A DNA stretch of 64,000 nt, taken from the NCBI RefSeq assembly GCF_001632365.1, contig NW_024468512.1, positions 972,355-1,036,354 of the forward strand. The letters are read 5' to 3'. Position numbers and translations under genes: made by a program. This stretch comes from Laetiporus sulphureus 93-53 (Eukaryota > Basidiomycota > Agaricomycetes > Polyporales > Laetiporaceae). How positions within the stretch are numbered: the first letter of the stretch is position 1; each line of letters begins with the position of its first letter. Below are positions 12,189 through 24,657 of the stretch, piece after piece. The notes below the pieces were generated by a model. It ran no database searches, was not told the DNA's origin, and saw only the letters and a list, made by a program, of their open reading frames with translations.

Positions 12189-15100
12189 ATGGAGGTGAGC
12201 TCACCTTGTTCCAATCCATGCAATACTATCGGCTCATGCGTTCCTAGGGCATTTTGGACTTCTCCAAAGAGTTCGATGTCTCGCTCATGGACAAGGTGGT
12301 CATCGCCCTGTACTCCGGTGCAGGACAGGAGGTACGTGTCCGACCGCGTTTCACGTGCTCAGAGACGATTCTCAAGGCTCTTTCGACATGATCCGTTCAG
12401 CAACAAATGGCACAGCAAGTCTTGACGCATTTCCAAGAGCATCCCGACTCATGGACGCGTGTTCCGGATATTATGGAGCATGCAACCTTCCCCCAAACGA
12501 AAGTAAGTTGTCCTTCGCGTGATGCATCATTGTGGACTGATTTATCACTCGCTTGTTCAGTTTATCGGTCTGCAGATTCTCGAGAGACTGATCAATACGA
12601 GATGGAAGTCGTTGCCCGACGAGCAGCGGCAGGGTTGGTCACCACGAGTTTTAACGCGTCGATTATCTCACAGCAGCGTCTTCAGGCATCCGGAACTTCA
12701 TCGTCGGGGTTACTGTCAAAGTGTCATCGGATGAAGCTACCATGCGGAGAGAAAAAACGTATCTCGGGAAGTTAAACCTGGCGCTCGTGGACGTGCGTCT
12801 CGATCTCATATATGTGTCATGATTGAGTTCGCGTCTGAATACACCGCATAGATTCTCAAACAAGAATGGCCACACAATTGGCCGACGTTCATCACGGAAC
12901 TCGTAGAATCTTCCAAAACGAACCTCTCTCTGTGCGAGAACAATATGGTGATCCTCAAGCTCTTATCGGAAGAGATTTTCGACTACTCCGCGGAGCAGAT
13001 GACTCAAGCCAAAGTCAAGAACCTCAAGAACCAAATGTGTGGAGAGTTTTCGGAGATTTTCAAGCTGTGCTCGGAGATTCTCGAGGAGGCGCAAAAGACG
13101 TCCCTGATCAAGGCGACTCTCGAGACTCTGCTGAGGTTCTTAAACTGGATTCCTCTTGGTTATATCTTCGAGACGACCATCATCGATTTGCTGCTCAATC
13201 GGGTGAGTCGTCGCATCTTGGTCAGTGGCCACGGAGTGGCACTCACGCAATCATCGGATAGTTCCTCGAGGCACCCGAGTTCCGCAACATTACCCTCAAA
13301 TGTCTAGCGGAGATTGCTTCCCTGAACGTTGGACCGGAGTACGACCCAAAATTCGTGATCCTGTTTGCGATGGTCATGACTTCTGTGAACCGAATGATAC
13401 CTCCAAGCACAAATATCGCACAAGCATATGCAAACGCGGGTGACGCCGGCCAAGAACTCGTCCTCAATCTAGCGCTGTTCTTGTCAAATTTCTTGTCGAA
13501 TCATCTTCGTGCAGTCGAAACGGAGGAGAACCGAGATGTCTTGCTGAATGCACACTTGTATATGGTCAAGATATCGCAGGTGGATGAAAGGGAGATCTTT
13601 AAGATTTGCTTGGAATACTGGTCGAAGCTGGTGGCTGAGCTATTCGAGGAAATCCAGAGTCTGCCGATCGGCGAGAGTGGGCTGTTGATGGGCCTCAGTC
13701 TGGGAGGCTCCACTCAAAACATGCTCAACGGCATGGCGCTGCGCAAGAACATATATAGCGATGTGCTATCAAACCTGCGCCTTGTCATGATCGAGAAGAT
13801 GGTCAAGCCCGAGGAGGTACGCTGTTGCATCTACGATGTTTCACCTTTGGACTGTCTGACGCTCGATGCTCTCGTTTAGGTTCTCATCGTTGAGAATGAA
13901 GAAGGCGAAATCGTTCGCGAGTTCATGAAGGAAAGCGACACCATCGTCCTCTATAAGCAGATGCGAGAGCTGCTTGTGTATCTCACTCACCTCGACGTCA
14001 ATGACACGGAAAACATCCTTACGGAGAAGCTCGCAAAGCAGGTCGACGGCACGGAATGGTCGTGGCAGAACTTAAACACGCTTTGCTGGGCCATCGGTTC
14101 GATATCGGGTGCTATGAGTAAGCTTACGTGACAAGCGTTCCACTATTTTATCCATGCTTACGCGAGGGCTTTCAGATGAGGAGACGGAGAAGCGATTCCT
14201 TGTGACCGTCATCAAGGATTTGTTGGGCCTTTGTGAAATCAAGCGGGGTAAGGACAACAAGGCAGTTGTTGCGTCCGACATCATGTACATCGTCGGTCAA
14301 TATCCTCGCTTCCTCAAGGCACATTGGAAGTTCCTGAAGACTGTCGTTAACAAGCTCTTTGAATTCATGCACGAGACACATGAAGGTCGGTGCCATATCA
14401 TTTTGTTCGTCTATTCGTTGCCGCATCTGTTGGTTCTGTCGGCTTCCAGCCCTGATCGGTGAACGACTCCAATCTAACATGCCGTGTAGGTGTCCAGGAT
14501 ATGGCATGCGATACGTTTATCAAAATCGCGCAAAAGTGTAGGAGGCATTTCGTCATGCAACAGTCTGGAGAACAGGAGCCTTTTGTGGATGAGATTCTAC
14601 GTCTTTTGCATAGAATCACTGTGGATCTCTCGCCGCAACAGGTAAGCGCCAATAAGAAGAGGCAATGGAGAGAGCATGTATTCATTGAATGGTGCAGGTG
14701 CACACTTTCTATGAAGCTATTGGATATATGATCTCGGCACAGCCCAACAAGCCTCAGCAAGAGAAGCTGATCGCCAAGCTGATGGAACTTCCTAACAATG
14801 CGGTAAGTTGACGCTAATCTGACTTGCTAATTACAAGCTGATATTGTACTATTAGTGGGACTCCTTGATGTCTCAGGCCGCGCAGCAAGTAGATGTCTTG
14901 GCTCATGATGAGAATGTCAAGATTCTAGCGAACGTGTTAAAGACCAACGTTGCTGCTTGCACGTCGATCGGCAGCTTCTATCTCCCGCAAATTGGCAGAA
15001 TCTATCTCGATATGCTCGGACTGTACAGGGCGGTCAGCACCATCATCAGCGAGAGCGTGGTGCGAGACGGTACGTGCAGCGAGAGTGTTGAAGTGATATC

Positions 15101-16363
15101 AGTCTAACTCCTTGTCGACGTTCAGGCGTTATTGCGACGAAAACACCCAGGATTCGGCACCTGCGCACTATAAAAAAGGAGATTTTGAAGCTTATGGAAA
15201 CATTTATCAAGAAAGCTGAGGACCTCGAGACTGTGAACGCCAACTTCATGCCGCCTCTTCTGGAGGCCATTCTCGGCGATTACAACCGTAACGTACCCGC
15301 CGCGAGAGATGCCGAGGTGTTGAACGTCATGGCGACTATCATCGACCGACTAGGCGTAAGTACCTTCAGGGTGACGGGAGTCGATGATTATGTAGGCTCA
15401 CGTCCTTCTTCGTAGTCTTTGTTGACGCCGCAAGTTCCTGCAATACTAGATGCTGTGTTTGAGCCAACGTTGAACATGATCAACCAAGATTTCGCAGAGT
15501 TCCCTGAACACCGTGTCGGGTTCTTCAAGTTGCTGCGTACAATTGACCAACACTGCTTCCCAGGTATGTATCCTACTATATGTTGCTGGTAACTAACTAA
15601 TTCTGCCTAAAAGCCCTGCTCACGGTTCCTCCTGGACAATTCAAGCTTTTCATTGACAGCATCATCTGGGCGGTCAAGCATACCATGCGAGATATTGCTG
15701 AGACGGGGCTCAATCGTACGTTTTTCTCATTGATAACTCGAAGACAACCGCTAACTCTTCATAGTATGCCTGGAGGTTATCAACAACTTCGCAAGCGCCG
15801 ACCCTGCAGTCTCGAATGCCTTCTTCCAGCAGTATTTCCTGCTCATCATGCAAGATATATTCTATGTGCTCACCGACACCGACCACAAGAGTGGCTTCAA
15901 GCTGCAGTCCCTGCTGTTAGCGAGAATGTTCCAACTGGTGGAGACGAATCAGATCACTGTTCCGCTGTTCGATCCGGCCAGTGTACCGGATCCGGCGATG
16001 ACCAACGCTGTTTTCTTACGCGAGTATCTCTCCGGTCTTTTGAAGTCAGCGTTCCCTCATGTACAAAGGTGAGATGTCCGATTCCTTTCTGCTCGTCCGA
16101 TATTCATGTTGGCTGGCAGCACGCAAATCACGAGTTTCGTGCTTTGCCTTGGAGAATCCCATAGTGACATCAACCGCTTCAAACTTGCTCTTCGTGACTT
16201 CCTTGTGCAGCTCAAGGAGTTCTCGGGTGACAATGCAGAACTTTATTTGGAGGAGAAGGAAGCGGAAGCTCAACGCAAGGCGCAGGAGGAGCGCGAAGCC
16301 GCAATGCGCATTCCGGGCATGTTGAAGCCATCGCAATTAGAGGACAAAGACGAAGATATTTGA
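12189..16363 (+). CDS. CRM1: Exportin-1 (CRM1)
   Basis: This karyopherin binds leucine-rich nuclear export signals together with Ran-GTP and carries proteins and ribonucleoproteins out of the nucleus. About seventeen exons splice to about 1,070 residues, the normal length. The first exon encodes only Met-Glu before an intron. The N-terminus then reads [16 protein letters not shown]. The importin-beta N-terminal region follows ([37 protein letters not shown]), and then the very conserved central part ([40 protein letters not shown]). The reactive Cys of the cargo groove is present in [11 protein letters not shown]. This corresponds to the leptomycin-B-reactive Cys of human and fission yeast CRM1, unlike budding yeast, which has Thr. 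The acidic tail ends EDKDEDI. Homology is unmistakable over the full length. Confidence 0.98.
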
Positions 16364-16914
16364 AGGACCGCACGACTTCACACCATTGTATGATAGACTT
16401 TGCTGTCTTCTGCTACCATTGGTTCCAAGTGCATCGTAATGTATCGCTCTGTTCTCCCTCCCCCTCCCCGAACCCCCTCCTTGCCTAACTACCCTTCTGT
16501 GTCGTCTGTCAGCAGTAGTGTATAATCGAGCTATCGTCATCTGGCTGTTCCCGCATTTATCTGTCATGTACTATTAGCTTACACCAGGAATAACAGAAGA
16601 GGATAATTCAAGTTCACAAACGGTGTGCTTAAGTTTGACGAGTCTGCTAGACTCCGTTGTTCCCGTCACAGCTTTCAGCTTCCCGACTGATAATCGATCA
16701 TTCCGGTGCACTGGCTTGATATTGCACGACAAGCCACCACGACTCACTGCATCAGCCAGTCTCCAGCCCCGCTCGGTACACAACCGATGGACGAGCGAAT
16801 AATCATATTCATTTTGCAACGACGAAGTACTTGTAAGTAGCAAAATACGATGACGATCAACATGACCACAAGTCGTTCGTGGATTGTCCGATATGTAGCG
16901 AATAATAAACATGA
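16364..16914. other. Convergent 3' flanks of CRM1 and the F-box gene
   Basis: This is the downstream sequence of two genes that end towards each other. It includes a C-rich tract near 16450-16475. A minus-strand open frame at 16574-16972 overlaps the last F-box exon in another frame and has no family features. It is taken as 3' UTR. Confidence 0.45.
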
Positions 16915-19372
16915 CTAGGCGGCATGGTGAGAGGGATGAATACACACGCGGCCCTGGGTGTGAGCGAGCCATTCGCTCTCTGTAAGCTCCCCTATAGGAA
17001 GCGATTCTGGGAGCAACAACACCGGCTTTGAGAAGAGAAGCTCGTGATCAGGATGCAGATAGACGTCGCCGTCCTCGACGCTGGGATCTTCTATCGAGTG
17101 TCTATTATTCGCCGTTAGCCGACAGATTGGCTAGACATCGTCACCACGTACTTCAGACGCACGTGCTCTTGCACCACATACACAGGAAGAAATCGCGCGG
17201 TCCAATTATCCGTGCAAAGCGAGCAGCACCACAGGTGTTTACGTTCGCGCGCCGCATGAAGCTCCTCGTTGTTCCGTGCTTGGACTTCCTTGACCATGGC
17301 GGCCCCGTCCTCGCTGGCAACATCCCATACGCGGCTGTCCGCACTGTCATGGGAAGACGACCATTCATGCTGTACCTGTGTATGTTTCAGCGCGGCCCAA
17401 TATATGAATAGTACCATACACACCGCCGCGCGCCATGACATGACCAGCCTTGTTTCAGGCCTTGATAGATTTGTGCAACTGAGCATGATGTCCATCTCAT
17501 CCATCTCATCCATCGTTGTCCGGGAAGGATTTTTGCCGCAAAGCTCAACAATCTTCCGAGCAATTGGGAGCACAGTAGAAAATCCCAGTCTGCTAGATTT
17601 AAAGGCTCTGCAACGCCCGGTCTGGAAGGCAGCTCGCTCGTACAATCCTGTAGGGTCCTCATTATATGGTGCCCACGCCGGCCTAAGACAGCGGTGGGCT
17701 ATTACTTGAGGGTACGGATAAATCTTCCCACAATGAGCGCAGTTGAAGTATGCTATGGCCAGATCGAGGGGGTTCCCGTAGCCGTCGTCAGGGAAGTCTT
17801 GTTTCATCAGATTATGGAGGGTCGCCTTCACATCGCTTTGCCATTCGTCGATCAGAGAGGGCAGCAATTGATGGATCATATTGAGCGTCTCTTCGTTATC
17901 CACGATTGTATCCCCCGGCACGTCGATGATTGCCCTCATCTGTGGCATGAGGACTAGATCAACGACCGTTGGATTGAATTCACTTGCAGCGGTTCTTCTA
18001 GGCGTCATGTAGTCGTCTGCGACGAGGGAGGAGATCCGACTCATACGACGCAAGAAGACCTCCCTCCTCTCCTCCTTGAGACGTTGCTCTTTGATATCCT
18101 CCATTACTGCAACCAAGTCTGCGCTGATCTTCTGCCAACCTATTCTTCGACCACATCAGCACGTTCATCAACTGGAGCAGAGACTACCACTGACCGCGTT
18201 CAGTCAATGGCCTCGAGGTCCGTACGTGGGCATGCTCCGACAAGGGATAGAAGTCCCTACTTGTTAGTTTATTAAGCTCTTCCGTCCAGCCCATGTCGCG
18301 TAGCTTGTCGACAATGCTGCCACACGATAAGTCAGAAACTCAGCATATAGGGTGGTTACTTACGAATGTAGTCGGTCTTGTCTTATTTGCTCTAACTCTG
18401 CTGCTCGAGACGCAACCTTTACCTCGTACCATATCTTGCATAAGGGGGCATGCTGATGCATACTGAGAGTCAGACAACTGTTCGATCTGATGAAAAGTAT
18501 CTTCACCTCTTCGATCTGCTTCACTCGCATCCGATGATTGTCAACCCATATTTGCCATGAGGAAGTGTCTTTGGATAGTTGCTTCCAAGCCTGCATGATG
18601 TCTTCGTATTGCTTCTTATGATACATCCGCCAACGATGACGGCCAGTGGAGCTAATCTGTTGACATTATTAACCCTGTGCCCAGCGGAAACTGGTGAAAC
18701 ACACATCGTTAAACATTTCAGCACGACTTAGAGTAATAGCGGAATCATGGATTTCTGACGGAAGCTCGAAATAATACGATGGAACGATACTGGAATTGAC
18801 GTCAGCAACTAAATCTGCATCATACAGTCGGTCAAACATACAGCGACTTCTTGCATGTTCTGCAATATCGAACATTGAACTCCCAGATTATGTTATGGAT
18901 ATTTGTTCTCAAACAACCCTGGGTTAAAGAGGCTTAGCAGTTTCTCGATGTATGCCATGCGCGACTTACATGGCAATAGGGAAAAAAGGCCAGATTCGCG
19001 TACGCCGGTTCGCTGAGGTACGGCGGACAGTCCGGTAAGCCTTCGACATGTTGGCGAGAGACCTTCCACAAGTTTGCGGACTTTCGACTCATGAGGAACG
19101 TCCGGAAGTCCTTGGTTGTCCTCGCCAAATTCAATAAATCACGAGGGTGCAGCTGGCTAAAAATCTATTCTAATGCGTCAGCCTACGGTCGCCTTGGATG
19201 CAAGTACACGCACCTCAAACAACACATCAAATGGCATGTTCAGTATGTCTTTCAGTCCTCCCCGCTTTCTACGGATTACTCGGCGAGGAGCCTCGGTAGG
19301 TGTTCCTACGACGGGGCCAACCACATTTGCAAACGCGTCATTCACGGCGACCTTAGCTTTTTTACGTGCCAT
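16915..19372 (-). CDS. Large F-box protein of Agaricomycete type
   Basis: A basic N-terminus (MARKKAKVAVND) is followed by an F-box: LKDILNMPFDVLFE at an exon end, then IFSQLHPRDLLNLARTTKDF, then GLPDCPPYLSEPAYANLAFF. F-box proteins recruit substrates to SCF ubiquitin ligases. The downstream region is long and divided by many introns. It contains a Cys/His motif (FNCAHCGKIYPYPQVIAHRC), a conserved FNPTVVDLVLMPQMRA block and a short MDEMDEMD acidic repeat near 17490-17510. The last exon ends HTQGRVCIHPSHHAA. Such proteins form large, fast-changing families in mushroom-forming fungi, and the target is unknown. The start at 19372 is chosen over a Met ten codons upstream because of the basic start typical of the family. 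Several internal exon joins near 18.1-18.9 kb are uncertain. Confidence 0.78.
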
Positions 19373-19754
19373 CCCTTTTCTCTGGAGTTGAGAGTTCAGC
19401 ATATACAGGATTACGATGCAGAGCTCACGTCTTAAATTGCGCTGTACTGTTCAGTGTTGAGCCAGGAGGCGCAGGCCTTGTCCCTGTCTCGAGCGTGTGC
19501 GATCCACACGCTCGGCAAAGGCCGAGCGACCGTCCACAGTCTAGTTGTTTCGAATATTGTGGTTCATTCGTCCACTGCACTCGGCTACACCGTTCATCGC
19601 CTCGGAAAAAAAACGCTTCAGTAGAAAGTACCTAACCAGTGTACTAGCATCAGTTCCCTCACTCCACGTGCTTGGCGATTGGCACCAATTTCGACGAACG
19701 CGGAGAAGCACACCTTCATCACACGCGCTACGTTCTGGCCTGTTCTTTAACACC
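19373..19754. promoter_or_regulatory. Divergent promoter, F-box gene / TMA20
   Basis: This 382-bp region lies between two divergent start codons. No clear TATA box or open frame with recognisable content was seen. Confidence 0.4.
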
Positions 19755-20496
19755 ATGTTCAAAAAGTAAGCTTCCGTATATTACATGCATTGAGCTATTA
19801 CGACTGACTTATCTAGGTTCCACCCATCTTCAGACGTTGCTGGGCAGACGAGCGTGAAGTCGTCGGTGCAACGATCAATCCGCTCTAGCCTACTGTCCCA
19901 ATGGAAAATCGATCCAGAAACGCTCGAGCAGATCTGGCCTAAGAAAGAACCTCTGACTCTTGTGAAGTGGTCAGTGCAACTGATCCTCTTCGCGGTTTCG
20001 CTGATCATGCTGATCGCATGATCCACAACCCCATATCCATGATAGCAGAGAACACATCTCCATATTCACCCTGCACGGCGAGCCGCTATTCTTTCAGCAC
20101 TTTGACGGACCGTTCTTCCCAACGCTGCGTCTGCTCCACAAATGTATGCCAGCATCAGCCTCATGCTCTCGTTTTGGTCGCCTGACGGTGCCTCATGTTA
20201 TAGACCCGTTCGTACTGCCTATGGTCAGGATTGACCGAGGAGCGATTCGTTTCCTCCTTGCTGGCGCACACATGATGTGTCCGGGTATGACATCCGCGGG
20301 AGGTTACTTGCCTCCTGCAGAGTCTGCTTTACCTGTGGGTACACCTGTGGCGATTCACGCGGAAGGGAAGGAGCACGCAGTGGGTATCGGTATCACCAAG
20401 ATGGATACCGAGGAGATGAAGAAGGTTAACAAAGGAATAGGCGTAGAGACCGTGACATACATTGGGGACGACTTTTGGGCATTGCAAACGCTGTAA
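19755..20496 (+). CDS. TMA20: Translation machinery-associated protein 20 (MCT-1, PUA domain)
   Basis: MCT-1/Tma20 pairs with DENR/Tma22 to release and recycle 40S subunits after termination and to support reinitiation. Four exons give about 180 residues, the normal length. Exon 1 encodes only MFKK and is followed by FHPSSDVAGQTSVKSSVQRS. The N-terminal MCT-1 domain contains LHGEPLFFQHFDGPFFPTLR. The C-terminal PUA RNA-binding domain contains PMVRIDRGAIRFLLAGAHMM, CPGMTSAGG and AIHAEGKEHAVGIG. The end is DDFWALQTL. All family hallmarks are present and no lesion is seen. Confidence 0.95.
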
Positions 20497-21581
20497 GGAG
20501 CGCGAAAGTGTACTCACAGCCTGTCTACCAGATCATGATCGAGCAACGCATTAATGGATAGGACTCTCTCTGCGCATCTGCAGGTGACCAGTGTATTGCT
20601 GGGGAGTCTGATCCACAGCAAACCTTCGTTCGGGACCACTACATTTGGACAGCCAAATTTTCAGCTTCTGATCACGTCCTTTGTTCCATGCGATTCTTCA
20701 ATGCGTATATTGCCTAAATACTTCCATTCAGTGCGTGTGCCTCTCCGTATCTCCTTGTAGACTATCTCGCCTGAAATTGAACGCTCAGTCAAATCTAGAT
20801 CGCTTCTAGCGATGTAACACGGTTGTTTTCATCAGCGAGCTTACAACGCTCTTTCGCCGCAACGGATGGCCTCGACCACGAAGAAGGGCTGAACTGCAAC
20901 CCTACTTCCCCACATACCAGCTGTGCTCTTCACCAGCGGGCGACAGCCTGCGTGCTCGACATGAATTTAATGATTGATTGCATTTAATATGACACCCCTG
21001 AATTGCGGGGAACATGCAATCATATCGTCATTCGACGCATTTCACCTTCAAGGCCTGCAGGACCGTTAATCAGTATGACGATACCGACATGCCTCATAGT
21101 GCATCATGCATCATGGCCTACATACGCGCAGATCGCGACACATGAATTCGGAACCAAGTACGGCTGTAGTTGTATTTCATATCTGATATATAGAAAACCA
21201 CTCCGCCGCGCACAGCCCGCTGAGTGTCCTCTCATGAAGCGCCGATACTACATAATAGCATTCACTGTGTTATCGCGAGAATGCGGAGCGCCCCTCGTGT
21301 GTGCGGGACTTGATCACTCAGGACCGGCGATTGCTGGTCGTGTGAGGAGACCGCATGCGAGATATCGTTTTTCCCGAGACGGAGACATCAATGAAGGGAC
21401 CTTCTTGAGACCTTTCATATCGGTTTCGGAGGCTATTGGCTCCCGAGGCAACCACAAATGGCATTAACTTAGACACCACGCTGCCAACCGCCAGGAGTCC
21501 GACAAGGTTTTCGCTCAACTTGTTATTTCGCCGTCCAGCGCTCAGCTCCCGCCAACTAGGCGTGCATCAGGGCTGGGGATA
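20497..21581. other. 1.1-kb intergenic region
   Basis: It lies between TMA20 and the SRR1-like gene, both on the plus strand. A plus-strand open frame of 154 codons at 21003-21467 shows no recognisable motif, and part of it is matched by an open frame on the other strand. I see no repeat or RNA gene here. Confidence 0.4.
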
Positions 21582-22685
21582 ATGTCGGACGGACTTCCAT
21601 CCTTCGGTTATGCTGGTGCCTTTGTTCCCTCGCGTAGTCGGAAGAAGCGCAAAGGCAAGGGAGGCGTGCGGTCGGTGCAGCCGTCCGTCTTGATGGACCG
21701 GACCATGGAGGAAATTGCGACAGGCGATTGGTTGCAGCAGTGTAAAGGTCCGTCGCCGTGATCATACCGTTCTAGACTTGTAACAACGCATCCTCTTTGC
21801 AGAGTACGTCAAAGACTGCCTTGATACCTTGCAGATCAAGTCACCCGAGGTTCTTTCTCTCGGGTTGGGCAGCCCGGTGCTATCACGCGATGCACGCGCA
21901 CAATTAGCTTTCCTCCTGGCCGTCTGTGATGGTCTGTCTATAGTGTGTGTTTCCCCGAATGTGTAATCCCGGCGAGGCATCAACGCGTGTTCATGATCTC
22001 CAGGACCGCACGAGCGTATCTATCTACGACCCCGTCTTCACGGACGAGGATATAGACCTTCTAGACACACTCAGGGTCACCCGCCTAACCGAGGACAAGG
22101 CATGTTTCGCTCCTGGTGTCCTTAGAAGGCTCGCTGACCTCCAATTGCCAGCGCGCGGCCTATAGACTGCGGGCACCTACCCTCGTCTTCATGCCGCATT
22201 GTGACGTGCAGCTTTACGAGAACCTGTTACGAGAGAACTGGTCACAAGCAGGCCTTCCCAACCTCGTTCTTATCGCTAACCGCCTAAGCGAGTACGCCGA
22301 CAAGTACGTCTCTGATGACTCGCGCTGGGACCTCCGTGTACACGAACTTGACTGACGTGCTTCGATTTCCCAACAGCGTCCCGACCCGGAAGCTCTCCGT
22401 AGAACACCCTTGCGTCTGGCGCCTGAGTGAGCTCACATAACCTTCCTCAGCTACCGCAATACCCGTTGACACACATTTGTATTAGCCGTAGCACGCTATC
22501 TCGCTGCCCGTGCTCTCCCGATCTGTCCGGCGTATCCAACGGCGTTCAACAACACATCAATACAATATGCACGTGTGAGTGATATCGGAGGTGTGGGGGA
22601 CGAATGGTGGGAACTGCCGCTCGCTCATGCCCCTGGGGCCGCAAATTTTGCTGATGCGAGAAGGGAGCGCGACCTTCCATCCTGA
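21582..22685 (+). CDS. SRR1-like domain protein
   Basis: The SRR1 family was named for an Arabidopsis red-light/clock protein; the yeast relative Ber1 has been linked to microtubule function. The molecular activity is unknown. Six exons were joined by eye. The basic N-terminus (SRSRKKRKGKGG) precedes the SRR1 core: VLSLGLGSPVLSRDARAQLA, SIYDPVFTDEDIDLLD, APTLVFMPHCDVQLYENLLR and NLVLIANRLSEYAD. The C-terminal exon contains LPICPAYPTAFNNTSIQYAR and ends in a Trp-containing tail (DEWWELP). The third intron (22100-22151) starts GC rather than GT, and it is needed to keep the frame into RAAYRLRAPTLVF. The last intron join, after VWRL, is the least certain. Confidence 0.85.
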
Positions 22686-23064
22686 CTCATCGGCTTGAGA
22701 CCGCAATGCGTGCTCGCTTCAACGCCGCTCTACTCTATCGGCAGCGAAGCCCTGTTAACGTGGTCGGAGCTCATAACCTGCCACGACGGCAACATATCAG
22801 ATATCGTTCTAGAGCGCTGTAGCAAAAGAAGCCAATAAATAAAGACCATATCTTCTTACCGAGATCCCCAAAGTATAGATTAGATTTCTAAACTTACGTA
22901 TGACGGCAGCTGTCATTGTGACATCGCAACACCCTGTGAATACCACTAACCGAACAAGGAAGAGACAATACTATGTAGAGACCGAAAGCACGCACACAAT
23001 TATAGTACGACAAACGGGTTCACGCCACAAGAATGCAACAGGGAGCGGGGAGATGGAGCAACGA
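22686..23064. other. Convergent 3' flanks
   Basis: Downstream sequence of the SRR1-like gene (+) and of the acidic unknown protein (-). An AATAAA-type signal (caataaataa) lies near 22831-22842. No gene is seen. Confidence 0.4.
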
Positions 23065-24221
23065 CTAACACTGTTGGTACACGGACGGGCCATAGACACG
23101 GGCAGCATGGACAGGATTATCAACATGGGAAGGCAGAGGGTCGAGTCCAAACGGGTAGAAATAGGAGTCGTCCGTGTCAACATAGACTTGAGGTTGACGA
23201 GAATGCGAGCGTCGCCGCCTCTCTGAAGGGAGGGGAACAGAAGCGGGATCGAGTGGGCAGATCGATGACGTAGAGTGGTCGAACGGTGTTGCAGGTGCGT
23301 CCGACTCGTCGTCAGATGTGTCCTCTATGGCATCTGGAACCGGTAAATCTTCCGTGTCGTCGACGTCGTAATAGGGTAGAGGATCGTGGTACAAAGGGGA
23401 GCTGGCCTCTAGAAGGGAGTCTGGGGAGGAATCTAGACCGTACCAAGCCGAAACAAGCGAGGGCCGAACAGGCGGATAAGGAATAGGGTAGGGGATGGGA
23501 ATGGCATGTGGATTAACATAGAAGCTGGATTGGTCGACGAGGTTGTCTGAAGAGGACATGGGCGAATACAGAGGACTCAGCGGTTCGTCATCTTCATCCG
23601 GAGGTGCACCAGACATAGAAGTCTCTAGTCCTCCCTCTTCTGCATCCAGATCGTCGTCTTCGCCAAGGTCCTCGAGAAGCGAATCCAACCAATCATTCTC
23701 AGAGCCACACACGCCAGCGTCACGCGAGAGGGCGTCAGGGTCTGGAAACATAAAGGCAACCTCTTCTTCTTGATCACACCCTTCGTCTTCAACGCGCCTA
23801 TACACATATGGTACATCAGCTTTTTCAGGAGTGGCGATAGGTGCCGGGGTATGAGGCTGAACAAGAGAGTTGCGTAAAAGTACCCAGCGATGCAAGCTGC
23901 TGCTATCCTTGACGCCATTGACGGAGGTAGACAGCAGCTTGTTGCGGGCCATAGCGAGGAGAGACGGAGATTGCGAGGTTGACTCTGTCATCGATGCGGA
24001 AGAGGAGGACGGGTAGAGCTCAATAGTGGGTCGGTTGAGCGACACGAAAGCGATAATGGCTGTGTTCTAGGGGCGCGACGACCATGAACAACATTAACGC
24101 AGCAGACAAAAGGCAGGACATACGAGACAACGGTGGGGTGTTACCGGTGTATACGGTAGACGATGAAGGGCTCGAACAGGATGGTGCCGTTCGTCGATAT
24201 ATGAACGGATTTGTCGACCAT
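23065..24221 (-). CDS. Uncharacterised acidic Ser/Pro-rich protein
   Basis: Two exons. The short first exon, from Met at 24221, gives MVDKSVHISTNGTILFEPF and joins in frame to IIAFVSLNRPTIELYPSSSS. One long exon follows, for about 385 residues in all. The N-terminal 50 residues look ordered and partly hydrophobic. The rest is low-complexity and probably disordered. It has an acidic tract around LLEDLGEDDDLDAEE, a Pro/Tyr stretch (IPIPYPIPYPPVRP), more acidic Ser-rich segments and a short basic patch (PSERRRRSHSRQ). The long open frame and the clean splice support a real gene. I do not recognise the function; acidic stretches of this kind occur in regulators, but that is only a guess. The reading frame has no internal ATG before codon 47, which supports the spliced start. 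Confidence 0.68.
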
Positions 24222-24657
24222 GCTTGTTTCTATGCTCGCCGGACTCGGGGATGGGACAATCGGGGCGAGACAAGAAAGAAGGGGTACCGGGGGGACGGGG
24301 GCGCGGCGAATTGTCGTCTTAGACGGACATGGTGGTGATGGGCGCGGGGAGAGTGGGGAGTCAAGGCAGAGTTGGGTGTTCTTATAAGAGTAACATGCTG
24401 TGACGCGCCGACGGTGACTCAATAGCTAAAATAGGAAGCGCCCGTCGCTGTGGTTCCACTGCCTCGGGCGTTCTCGGCCGTTTCCGTGCGGCTATTCGCT
24501 GAGCGCGCCTGCCGGAGTGGCAGTCGCCTTGCGTTTGGGTGGCTGAGCCTATCGCCGCACACGAGCACGCCAGTCCTCGTCAAGTCATCAAATGGTCTCT
24601 CCGCCGCTATGTACATCCTCCGAATCCACTCGCCAGAGCACACCATCAGCCGCCCCC
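24222..24657. other. Intergenic region, promoter of the acidic protein gene
   Basis: It lies upstream of the gene starting at 24221 and downstream of CDC27. On the minus strand a weak TATA-like TTATAAGA occurs near 24380-24388, about 160 bp before the start codon. No further feature was seen. Confidence 0.35.
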
